DNA from: Thalassospiraceae bacterium | Lineage (GTDB): Bacteria > Pseudomonadota > Alphaproteobacteria > Rhodospirillales > Magnetovibrionaceae | DNA length: 14,944 nucleotides | Reading direction: 5' to 3' | Assembly: GCA_030637205.1 (NCBI GenBank) | Contig: DAOVVL010000009.1 | Location: 1 to 14,944, forward strand | Part shown: one piece after another, positions 6,043-13,062 of the stretch | Position numbering within the stretch: position 1 is the stretch's first letter | Layout: each line of letters begins with the position of its first letter | Translations under genes and position numbers: made by a program | Notes under the pieces: model-generated | What the model saw: the letters and a program-made list of their open reading frames with translations, nothing else | Database searches by the model: none | What the model was told of the DNA's origin: nothing

Positions 6043-8475
6043 GTGGCTGAAGGCGGGGTGATCAGAGCGTTGTTCGTCAAGCTGGGAATCAAGACCGACC
6101 CAGCCAAACTGAAAGCCTTTGAAGATGGGGTGGACAAGGCCAAAATTGCCATGAAAGAAGCCGCCACGCAAGCCAAAGCTTGGCGCCAGGAAATGGCACA
6201 GCGCTTCACCTTGGGGGTGTTGGCAGCGACCGGCGCCTTGGCAGCCAATGCGGTCCAGGTTGCGAAGAATGCGCGCGAAGTGGTCCTGTTCAGCGAAAAA
6301 CTGGGGGTGTCCACCGATACGCTGCAACGCTTGCAGTTTGCCGCGGGTGCTTCTGAACAGGACTTGCAGACCTTGCACGACACAATGCAGACCCTGGGCG
6401 AGCGCGCCCAGGATAGCATTGTTGACGGTCCTACCAGTGACGCCGCGGAGATGATAAAGCGCCTGGGCATTGACGTTAAGGACACAAGTGGCAACATCAA
6501 GGACAACGCTACGCTGTTTTTTGACCTTGCTGACGCGATCACCGCAATTGAGAGCCCCACCGCCCAGGCAGCCACTGCAATGACGCTGTTGGGTGATGAT
6601 GGCGTTAGGCTGCTGCCCATTCTTAACAAGGGTTCTGCCCACCTGCGTGCGATGGGGGATGATGCGGAACGCCTGGGCTTTATTTTGAACGAAAAAGCCC
6701 TGGTTGAAACCGAAAAATTAAGCGACTCGTTAGTGGAAACCAAGGCCGCGGTCAAGGGAATGCGCCAAGCCTTGGCAATCGAGTTGATCCCCCAGGTGTT
6801 GAAAGTTACCGAGGGATTCAACAAATGGATTCAGACAGGGGACAACGCCAAAAAAACAACGGAAGCCTTGATTCTGGTGATGAGGGGATTGGCTGTAGCG
6901 ATTGGCTTGGTTGCGGCTGCCAAGGCCAAAGCCCTATTTATAGGCATAGCGAATGGTGCCAAGGCTGCGGCTGCATCGTTGAAGGTTGTGGCAATCTGGC
7001 TGACCAAAATAAATAAGCGCTTGCTGGCCATGGCAGCTGGCGCCAGTGTTTTGTTTATCCTGGTCATAATTTTACAGGATATTTTTGTTTGGCTACGGGG
7101 CGGTGAATCTTTGGTTGGGGACTTCATTGCAAAATTTGCAGAGTCAAAGGGAATCTTGGGCGACGTTGCGCGTTGGCTGATTCAGATCAAGCCCGCGTTG
7201 GCTGACATGCTCGCGCAAGGCATGGCGTTTGTGAAGCGCGTGCTGCCTGTCATGATCCAGGCGTTGCGCGAGGTTGCCCAGGTCATTGTGAACATTGCCA
7301 CGTCAATCATCCCGATGCTGAGCAAATCCTTTGAAGATGCTAAGGGCAGTGTCAAGGGGTTGGTTGATACCGTGGTTGGTAAAATTTTGCCCGCGGTTGA
7401 AATTATGGTTGGTGCTTTCATGGATAGGGCTGGGCCCCTGTTCACGCAAGTCAGCGGCCTGTTTAAATCGTTGTTCGCTTTGGTCATGGTGTTTGTTAAT
7501 GGCGTGGTTGAAATTGTGGCGGTGTTGTTTGATTCGTTCGGGGATGTATTAGGCAGCCTAGTTGAATTGGGAATGACAACAGCTGGTTTGTATTTTAACA
7601 TAGTTTGGCAATCTGTTAAGGTCATAATAAAAATTGCCAAAGGTCTGTTTGGGGTAATTGTCGCGGGGGTGAAAGCAATCGCGCCCCTGGTTAAGGTAAT
7701 TTTTGGTGTCGTGGCTTCGGTTATAGAATTAGCCTTGCCAATAATCAGCACGGTGGTCGGGGGTATTTTTGATTTTATTGTGGTTGTGTCTGATTGGATG
7801 CTACGGGCAGTAAATTTTGTCATTGGTTTGATTGAGACAGGCGTTACTGAATTTACCCCCATTGTTCAGGGCGTGATTGACACCATTGTGGGTGTTATAA
7901 CCACAGTAGTGGAAGGAATCACCAGCGCGGTCACGTTCGTCATTGATGTCATCACCGGCATTGTTAATTTTATCACAACCATTGTCACGTTTGTGGGCGA
8001 TGTTCTGGGCGGGGCCGTTGATGGATTCTTTGCTTTCTGGGAAGGGTTGGTTGGCTTTGTCGCCCCCATCATTGGGGCAGTCGCAAGTGTAATAAAAGCG
8101 GCGTTTGATATTGTCTTGAGCATCGTTCGTCCCATCATCAAAACAATTTTGAAGGCGATCAACTTGGTTCGGAAGCTAGCCAGAAAAAGCGCAATCACGT
8201 TGGACCTTAGCGGCGGGTCGAGCGTCGACATTGACGCCGAGGTCAGGAAAGCCCAGGCCGCTGCCCAAACCAACGTCAACCAGGCGCGGTCAAGGCAGGG
8301 CGCTGGCCGGGGCGACACTGACCAGTCAGTCAAGGTTCAACAATTGCAGGTCAACGTTGGTGGGACTCCCGCCGCTTCAGCCGCGGACATCGCGCGCAAG
8401 GCGCGGGCAGGGGTCAACAAGGGCTTGGGTGATGTTCAACGGCGCCAAGCTGCCAGGGACTTGGCAGCGGGCTAA
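6043..8475 (+). CDS. Tail tape measure protein
   Basis: The longest gene, 810 residues. It sets tail length and lies inside the tube, and may pass into the host envelope on ejection. The N-terminal 260 residues are helical and typical of myophage tape measures: FVKLGIKTDPAKLKAFEDGV, SEKLGVSTDTLQRLQFAAGA, then SPTAQAATAMTLLGDDGVRL. A hydrophobic helix (about 328-350, SVLFILVIILQDIFVW) precedes a long Val/Ile-rich stretch (about 480-706) with repeated membrane-like segments. The C-terminus returns to a polar Gln/Ala-rich region (VKVQQLQVNVGGTPAASAAD). At about 0.15 nm per residue it predicts a tail near 120 nm. The GTG start at 6043 has AGGGGG at 6032-6037, and no ATG better fits the conserved start. 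It lies between chaperone and baseplate genes, as expected. Confidence 0.9.
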   Translation: MAEGGVIRALFVKLGIKTDPAKLKAFEDGVDKAKIAMKEAATQAKAWRQEMAQRFTLGVLAATGALAANAVQVAKNAREVVLFSEKLGVSTDTLQRLQFAAGASEQDLQTLHDTMQTLGERAQDSIVDGPTSDAAEMIKRLGIDVKDTSGNIKDNATLFFDLADAITAIESPTAQAATAMTLLGDDGVRLLPILNKGSAHLRAMGDDAERLGFILNEKALVETEKLSDSLVETKAAVKGMRQALAIELIPQVLKVTEGFNKWIQTGDNAKKTTEALILVMRGLAVAIGLVAAAKAKALFIGIANGAKAAAASLKVVAIWLTKINKRLLAMAAGASVLFILVIILQDIFVWLRGGESLVGDFIAKFAESKGILGDVARWLIQIKPALADMLAQGMAFVKRVLPVMIQALREVAQVIVNIATSIIPMLSKSFEDAKGSVKGLVDTVVGKILPAVEIMVGAFMDRAGPLFTQVSGLFKSLFALVMVFVNGVVEIVAVLFDSFGDVLGSLVELGMTTAGLYFNIVWQSVKVIIKIAKGLFGVIVAGVKAIAPLVKVIFGVVASVIELALPIISTVVGGIFDFIVVVSDWMLRAVNFVIGLIETGVTEFTPIVQGVIDTIVGVITTVVEGITSAVTFVIDVITGIVNFITTIVTFVGDVLGGAVDGFFAFWEGLVGFVAPIIGAVASVIKAAFDIVLSIVRPIIKTILKAINLVRKLARKSAITLDLSGGSSVDIDAEVRKAQAAAQTNVNQARSRQGAGRGDTDQSVKVQQLQVNVGGTPAASAADIARKARAGVNKGLGDVQRRQAARDLAAG

Positions 8476-8486
8476 CAGGGGCAAGC

Positions 8487-9119
8487 GTGGCACTCTCATT
8501 AATACCAGCACCTGCCAAGGCGGGGACCACATTCAGCGCGGCTGACGACTTGACGGGGATTCCCCTTGAGACAATCACGTTTGACGCCACGCTTGATGAG
8601 ACTGTCAGTCAGGGGGTTGACTTTACAGAATTCCCAGTTGAGTCAGGGCGGGCAGTGTCTGACCACGGTGTGGTGCAACAACCAACTGCCAGCTTTTCGG
8701 GGGTCATTAGCCTGACGAGCCTTGATCCCACTGTGTTGCCTGACCCCCTGCGCTTGGGAAATATTTTTGATTCACTGTTGAAAATGGCTGAAGACAAACA
8801 ACCTGTCACTGTGGTTGACGGGCTTATGGTCCTGTTTGATTATTATATCACCAACGTTTCAATCAGTCGCGATAGCGCGGGTGGGGGCAATCAAATGATT
8901 GTCCAGATTGATCTGAAAAAAATCCGCATCGTTGACAGCCTGAAAATAGAAATCCCCGCATCTATTTTAAGAGCAGCCAAGCGCGCAGCTGGTACAGCCG
9001 CTGCTAGCGCTGGCACACAATCAGGTGTGCCTACCAGCGCGACTGCAGCCGCGGGGCCAAGTGTTGGGGGTACACGATCATGGGGCAAGGCCGGCGCTGA
9101 CTTTTTGACAGGGGGCTGA
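8487..9119 (+). CDS. Baseplate protein, Dit-like N-terminal domain
   Basis: Protein of 210 residues, the first gene after the tape measure. ITFDATLDETVSQGVDFTEF followed by PVESGRAVSDHGVVQQPTAS matches the Dit-like phage tail protein N-terminal pattern ('...vTehPVe.G..itDHv...P'). FDYYITNVSISRDSAGGGNQ then MIVQIDLKKIRIV is the usual beta-barrel end. Residues from about 160 on are an Ala/Gly/Ser/Thr-rich, probably flexible tail. Such proteins connect the tube to the baseplate hub. The GTG at 8487 has AGGGG (8477-8481) at suitable spacing, in a context nearly identical to the tape measure start. The stop lies one base before the next ATG. Confidence 0.75.
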   Translation: MALSLIPAPAKAGTTFSAADDLTGIPLETITFDATLDETVSQGVDFTEFPVESGRAVSDHGVVQQPTASFSGVISLTSLDPTVLPDPLRLGNIFDSLLKMAEDKQPVTVVDGLMVLFDYYITNVSISRDSAGGGNQMIVQIDLKKIRIVDSLKIEIPASILRAAKRAAGTAAASAGTQSGVPTSATAAAGPSVGGTRSWGKAGADFLTGG

Positions 9120-9120
9120 C

Positions 9121-9483
9121 ATGCTACGCTTACCAGTGCTTGACCTGCCCGCGCAGGAATACAAAATTAATATTGATGATATCGAGTACACGCTACACTT
9201 GGCATACAGTGACCGCGCCGCGGCGTGGTATTTTGGGATTGCTGACGCGGTGGGTGTTGATATTGTCCGAGGCATCAAGGTTGTTCAGGGCTGGCCCTTG
9301 TTGTTTCGCGCACAAGACAGCCGCTTGCCGGATGGTGATTTTTTTATGTTCTTTGGTGGGGGCGACAACATCGGGCGCGAAGGTTTCAACGACGGGGCGC
9401 GTCTGTTCTATTGGACTGCAGAGGAGCTGACTGAAGAGGGGGCCTTGCCCACGCCGTTGGTCAGTTTGGTGGGTTTTGTATGA
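9121..9483 (+). CDS. Baseplate plug protein (DUF6983 / Pam3 gp18-like)
   Basis: Protein of 120 residues. It begins with strands (YKINIDDIEYTLHLAYSDRA) followed by AAWYFGIADAVGVDIVRGIK and GWPLLFRAQDSRLPDGDFFM. This matches the small plug family, whose pattern is 'l.g..Y.l.f.yn.r...W.l.i.d..g..i..Gi.l..g..Ll......LP.G.l'. The family member in cyanophage Pam3 closes or lines the hub in a simplified baseplate. Start and stop both overlap or nearly abut neighbours (ATGA at 9480-9483), suggesting coupled translation with the hub gene. The family call comes from memory of the pattern. Confidence 0.7.
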   Translation: MLRLPVLDLPAQEYKINIDDIEYTLHLAYSDRAAAWYFGIADAVGVDIVRGIKVVQGWPLLFRAQDSRLPDGDFFMFFGGGDNIGREGFNDGARLFYWTAEELTEEGALPTPLVSLVGFV

Positions 9484-10298
9484 CACGATTATTTGCCAGA
9501 AACGTGCAGATTAATGCGGGGCTGCCCGGCCTATTTGGCCAACGGTGGGATGAAGATTATGATATTTCATTTGAAGTGACCAAGACGAGGCGACGCAGCA
9601 GCAACAAAGCCGTGATCAAAATTTGGGGCCTGAATGACGCCAGCATTGGGCTGCTCAATCAGGTGGGAACCGCTGTCAGCGTGTTGGCTGGGTACCCTGG
9701 AAACCGCGCACTGATTTTTGAGGGTGACATTGCAAAGCGTGGCATCACTACTGAAGATGATGGCAAGGAACGGGTCACAACAATCGAGGCTGGGGCCAGT
9801 GAAAAGGCCATTCAGACCACACGCACAGATTTTAGCTTGGCAGCCCCGACCAACAGCGCGCTTGTGTTGGCCTTGATCGTGGCAAAAATGGGCATTGGGC
9901 CAGGCAATATTGCGACCCTGCCACCCAAACAGTACCTGACAGGGTACTGCCACACCGGCAAGGCGAGCGCAGCCCTTGACGAAATTGCTGATGATCTTGG
10001 GGTCAAGTGGTCAATTCAAAACGGTCAGCTTCAGATGCTGTTGCCTGGTGTGCCAACGCTCGACACCGCCGTTTTATTGACCCCTGACAGTGGGTTGATT
10101 GGCAGCCCCACAAAACAAAAGGATGGTGTGGCTGGCAAGTCCTTGCTACAGCCCGACATCATCCCGGGGCGTTTGTTGTCCATTGTCAGTCTGGGGCTAA
10201 CTGGCTTTTTTAAAATTTCCGAAGTAACCCACCGCGGCGAAACATTTGGCGGGGATTTTACAACAGAATTCAAAGGTAAGACGGCGGGGTCGACATGA
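9480..10298 (+). CDS. Baseplate hub protein, gp27-like
   Basis: Protein of 272 residues. It starts with a strand and DISFEVTKTRRRSSNKAVIK then IWGLNDASIGLLNQVGTAVS, the 'i.f.v.k......n.a.i.i.nL......' opening of simple-phage hub proteins with gp27/gpD-like barrels. VSVLAGYPGNRALIFEGDIA follows, as in the first hub barrel. A central helical part (ALDEIADDLGVKWSIQNGQL) precedes the C-terminal barrel (LQPDIIPGRLLSIVSLGLTG, then FFKISEVTHRGETFGGDFTT). Hub proteins form the trimeric base between tube and spike. The gene overlaps both neighbours by ATGA, and the spike gene lies directly downstream. Confidence 0.75.
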   Translation: MTRLFARNVQINAGLPGLFGQRWDEDYDISFEVTKTRRRSSNKAVIKIWGLNDASIGLLNQVGTAVSVLAGYPGNRALIFEGDIAKRGITTEDDGKERVTTIEAGASEKAIQTTRTDFSLAAPTNSALVLALIVAKMGIGPGNIATLPPKQYLTGYCHTGKASAALDEIADDLGVKWSIQNGQLQMLLPGVPTLDTAVLLTPDSGLIGSPTKQKDGVAGKSLLQPDIIPGRLLSIVSLGLTGFFKISEVTHRGETFGGDFTTEFKGKTAGST

Positions 10299-10972
10299 GC
10301 AAGGGTGAAATTTTTGACGGTGAAACACCGCCCCTGGCAGACATTGCGACCACGGCAGCTAAGAACGTCTTGCGCGGGTTCTTCACCCTGTTGGTTGGGC
10401 AGGTCGTCACGTTTGACCCTGTGCGCCAATGTGCTGACGTTCAGCCCTTGACCCAAACCGTTGACGCCAATGGGCTGCCTGTCATCCTGCCTGTCATTCC
10501 TTGCAGTCAAATTTTTTACATCGCGGGTGGGGGGTACAGCATCACTCACCCACTGATTCCCACCGACATCGTTTTTGTGCTGTTCAGCACCACAGCGCTG
10601 AGCCAGTGGGCAGTGTCAGGCAGCCCCGTGGCGTTGCCTGAGTCAGCCCGGCGGGGCAGCCTTAACGATGGCATTGTGATTGCGGGGCTGCGCCCCCAGA
10701 CGCTTGCCCTTGCCAACCTGACAAACCCCGGCATGGTGATTGGCAAACAGGTGGGGCCTGGCAGCATCACCATCGACCCGGCGGGAAACTTGCAACTGCA
10801 ACCCACGGCGTTGGTGTCAGTGGGCCTGGGCGCGCAAGGCGTGGGCAGCGCTGAGTTGATCCTGGTGGAATTGGTAAAAATTGCCGCCGCAATCAACGCA
10901 ATCGCCCCGGGCTCGTACACACCCCCAGTGACCCCCGCTGCCATTGCAGTGACCAAGCTCAAGAGTGATTGA
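10295..10972 (+). CDS. Baseplate spike, Gp138 N-terminal (OB-fold) type
   Basis: Protein of 225 residues, probably the membrane-puncturing tip. After an N-terminal helix (ADIATTAAKNVLRGFFTLLV), GQVVTFDPVRQCADVQPL is the Gp138-type OB-domain opening ('G.V..fdp..q.a.V.p'). HPLIPTDIVFVLFSTTALSQ matches the 'v..GD.vlv.f..r..d.w' part, and GSLNDGIVIAGLRPQ the end of the domain. The C-terminal part has GSITIDPAGNLQLQPT, as in short beta-helical spike tips, then a variable tail. It lies between the hub and gp25-like genes, as in other simple contractile baseplates. No metal-binding tip motif is evident. Confidence 0.7.
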   Translation: MSKGEIFDGETPPLADIATTAAKNVLRGFFTLLVGQVVTFDPVRQCADVQPLTQTVDANGLPVILPVIPCSQIFYIAGGGYSITHPLIPTDIVFVLFSTTALSQWAVSGSPVALPESARRGSLNDGIVIAGLRPQTLALANLTNPGMVIGKQVGPGSITIDPAGNLQLQPTALVSVGLGAQGVGSAELILVELVKIAAAINAIAPGSYTPPVTPAAIAVTKLKSD

Positions 10973-10974
10973 CC

Positions 10975-11337
10975 ATGCCCTTTGAAGACTTCAAACTTGA
11001 TCCCCTGACCCACGACATTAGCCTTGATGATGAGGGGTTTTTTGTTGGCGTGGCTGGTGCTGAGCGTGTGGCGCAGCATATCAAGTCGCGGCTGTTGACC
11101 CAGAAAGGTGAGTGGATTCTGGACACCACCGCGGGGCCGGATTGGTTGAATAAAATCTTTGTAAAAAATCCATTGGCGCCGGAAGTCAGGGCAGAAATTG
11201 CTTCCCAGATTGCCCTTGTCCCTGACGTCTTGTCTATAAAATCCCTGTTCATGAACGTTGACAACAACAGGTTGTTATCTGTGACGTTCACTGTGCAAAC
11301 AGACCAGGGGCTTGTTTCAGGGACGGTTGCACCATGA
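10975..11337 (+). CDS. Baseplate wedge protein, gp25-like (GPW/gp25 family)
   Basis: Protein of 120 residues in the T4 gp25 / P2 gpW-like fold that initiates sheath assembly at the baseplate. The recognisable part is AERVAQHIKSRLLTQKGEWI followed by LDTTAGPDWLNKIF ('v.Q.i...L.t..GEw..d...G.pw...if'), then EVRAEIASQIALVPDVLSIK, the family's C-terminal half. ATG 10975 is preferred over TTG 10969, which overlaps the previous stop, because AAGAG (10960-10964) is better spaced from it. Stop overlaps the next ATG (11334-11337). A gpJ-like gene directly after is the classic order. Confidence 0.85.
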   Translation: MPFEDFKLDPLTHDISLDDEGFFVGVAGAERVAQHIKSRLLTQKGEWILDTTAGPDWLNKIFVKNPLAPEVRAEIASQIALVPDVLSIKSLFMNVDNNRLLSVTFTVQTDQGLVSGTVAP

Positions 11338-12488
11338 CACTTGACGCCACAGGGCTGACAATAAAAAGACTCTCGGAAATTCGCGAGGAAATGTTTGCGC
11401 TGGCTGTGTCCTTGATTGGGGCTCAAATTCAGCTGGGGGTTGAATCAGTCAGCGCAAAATTTATTGAGCTGGTAGCGATTCAGTTAGCAGAGATTTGGGA
11501 ACTGACCCAACAGCTTTATTTTGCTTTTGATCCTGACCTAGCGGAAGGCCAACAACTGGGCAACCTGGCGTCCATTATCGGGGTGACTCGCGAGCCAGCA
11601 ACCCCCAGCACAACGACGCTAGACTTCACTGGTACACCAGCGGTGGCCATTCCCCAGGGGTCAATCTACAGGGTGCCCAACGGGGCGCGTTTCATCACGT
11701 CGGTTGCCACCGTCATTGGCGGTGGGGGCACGGTCAGCGTGGCTGCTGAGAGCCTTGAGACTGGCCCCATTGAAGCCCCCGCGGACAGCATTACTGAGCA
11801 GGAGACAATAATTTTTGGGGTGGATACTGTCACCAACCCGACCACCGCAGAGCTTGGGCGCAACGTCGAGACTGACCAGGAGTTGCGCGTCCGGCGTGAT
11901 TTGAGTTTGCAGATTGCGGGGGCAGGAACTGACCAAGCCCTGTCAAGCAACGTGCTAGCGCTGACCACGGTTGACCAGTGCATCACAATCAGCAACAGAA
12001 CTGACATCGTTGACGCGCTGGGAATCCCGGGCCATAATTTCCGCGTGACAGTGTGGCCAGCCCAGGCCGAAGATGAGCCAGTTTGGGAGGCTATCTGGGC
12101 CAAGATGCCCGCTGGTATCAAGGCGGACGGGGCCATTGCAGGTACAGCACTTGACAGTCAGGGCAACTTGCAGCCTGTCGCGTACAGCGTAGCAACCCAG
12201 GTATCAATTTTTATCAACGTGGTTTTGTCGGTGGGGGCGGACTATCCCGGGGACACCGACGTCAAGGAAATTGTCGAAGCGTATGTGAACGCGTTGAACG
12301 TGGGTGACGACGTGCTACGCTATCAAATTTCGTGTGCGGTGGCTGACCTGCCGGGCATCATTGATTTGGCCGTCACCCTGAAAGTGGGGGCCCCGCCCAG
12401 CGGTGGCGACACAGCCAACATCATAATCCCGGCAACGAGCATTGCGCGAGTAACAGACCTGGCAAACATCACGGTGGTGGCAACATGA
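11334..12488 (+). CDS. Baseplate J-like wedge protein
   Basis: Protein of 384 residues in the Baseplate_J (P2 gpJ / T4 gp6) family. The start, GLTIKRLSEIREEMFALAVS, is the usual N-terminal helix. AEGQQLGNLASIIGVTREPA is the family's 'G..Ld..a...Gi.R..a' motif, and TPAVAIPQGSIYRVPNGARF is its 'G.....ip.Gt.v....g..f.t' motif. ELGRNVETDQELRVRRDLSL corresponds to the 'g.d.Es.e.lr.R' motif. The C-terminal domain contains VKEIVEAYVNALNVGDDVLR. The protein clamps the wedge and connects to the fibre-bearing end. It overlaps the gp25-like and gpI-like genes by ATGA, consistent with stoichiometric co-translation. Confidence 0.88.
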   Translation: MTLDATGLTIKRLSEIREEMFALAVSLIGAQIQLGVESVSAKFIELVAIQLAEIWELTQQLYFAFDPDLAEGQQLGNLASIIGVTREPATPSTTTLDFTGTPAVAIPQGSIYRVPNGARFITSVATVIGGGGTVSVAAESLETGPIEAPADSITEQETIIFGVDTVTNPTTAELGRNVETDQELRVRRDLSLQIAGAGTDQALSSNVLALTTVDQCITISNRTDIVDALGIPGHNFRVTVWPAQAEDEPVWEAIWAKMPAGIKADGAIAGTALDSQGNLQPVAYSVATQVSIFINVVLSVGADYPGDTDVKEIVEAYVNALNVGDDVLRYQISCAVADLPGIIDLAVTLKVGAPPSGGDTANIIIPATSIARVTDLANITVVAT

Positions 12489-13051
12489 GCATTGATAAGG
12501 TACCAGACCACACAGCCGCGGGGATCGCGAACCTGCTATCCCAGTACAAAGACAGCCCCACTGTCTTGAATTTTTTGACGGTGTTGCTGAGTCAGCTGCA
12601 GCCCGTTGAAGACGACTTGGTCGATTTAATTTTTGAACGCATGTTAGCCACAGCCGTTGGCGTGCAGCTTGATCAATATGGCAAGGTCGTGGGCGCCAAC
12701 CGCCGTGGGCTGGTTGATGATGATTTCAGGAAATACATCAGGGTCAGGATACAAGCCAATCTTAGCACTGGCATTGTGGACACAATCCTTGATGTGGTGT
12801 CTGTGCTGGTTGGAAACCTGGTGGTAAGATATGACCGCATCGGGACAGCGGCTTATCAATTGCAATGGGAAACCGACAGCCCTGTATCAGGGGCGTTGCT
12901 AGAATTGGTAAACGAGATTTTGCTAGACATTAGCCCCGCGGGCGTTGGCTACTTTGCGACTCAGGGAAGCCTGAACCCACTTCGTTTTGACACCGCTGGC
13001 CAGGGGCTTGATGATGGTGAAATGGGTGAAGCTGTCGCCATGTCACCGTAA
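12485..13051 (+). CDS. Baseplate wedge, gpI-like (DUF2612-like)
   Basis: Protein of 188 residues. LLSQYKDSPTVLNFLTVLLS, then QLQPVEDDLVDLIFERMLAT and VGVQLDQYGKVVGANRRGLV match the DUF2612 pattern ('l..qf...p....ll.a......le.....l...r.ldtA.G.qLD.lG.ivG..R.g'). DDDFRKYIRVRIQANLSTGI then follows ('dD..Yr..ir.ri..n.s.G'). The C-terminal ISPAGVGYFATQ resembles the end of gpI-like tail proteins. Such proteins link the gpJ-like wedge to tail fibres. The fibre-like gene starts 11 bases later, which supports this role. Confidence 0.8.
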   Translation: MSIDKVPDHTAAGIANLLSQYKDSPTVLNFLTVLLSQLQPVEDDLVDLIFERMLATAVGVQLDQYGKVVGANRRGLVDDDFRKYIRVRIQANLSTGIVDTILDVVSVLVGNLVVRYDRIGTAAYQLQWETDSPVSGALLELVNEILLDISPAGVGYFATQGSLNPLRFDTAGQGLDDGEMGEAVAMSP

Positions 13052-13062
13052 AGGAAAAAACA

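Noticed and set aside
7182..7862. Minus-strand open frame of 226 codons opposite the tape measure gene
   Set aside because: Its Thr/Ile/Asn-rich product mirrors the Val/Ile-rich coding strand. No start signal or family pattern supports it.
8231..8545. Plus-strand open frame spanning the tape measure end and Dit-like start
   Set aside because: It overlaps two supported genes and encodes an Arg-rich shadow product.
10969..10974. TTG start overlapping the spike stop for the gp25-like gene
   Set aside because: ATG 10975 is only two codons later and better spaced from AAGAG.
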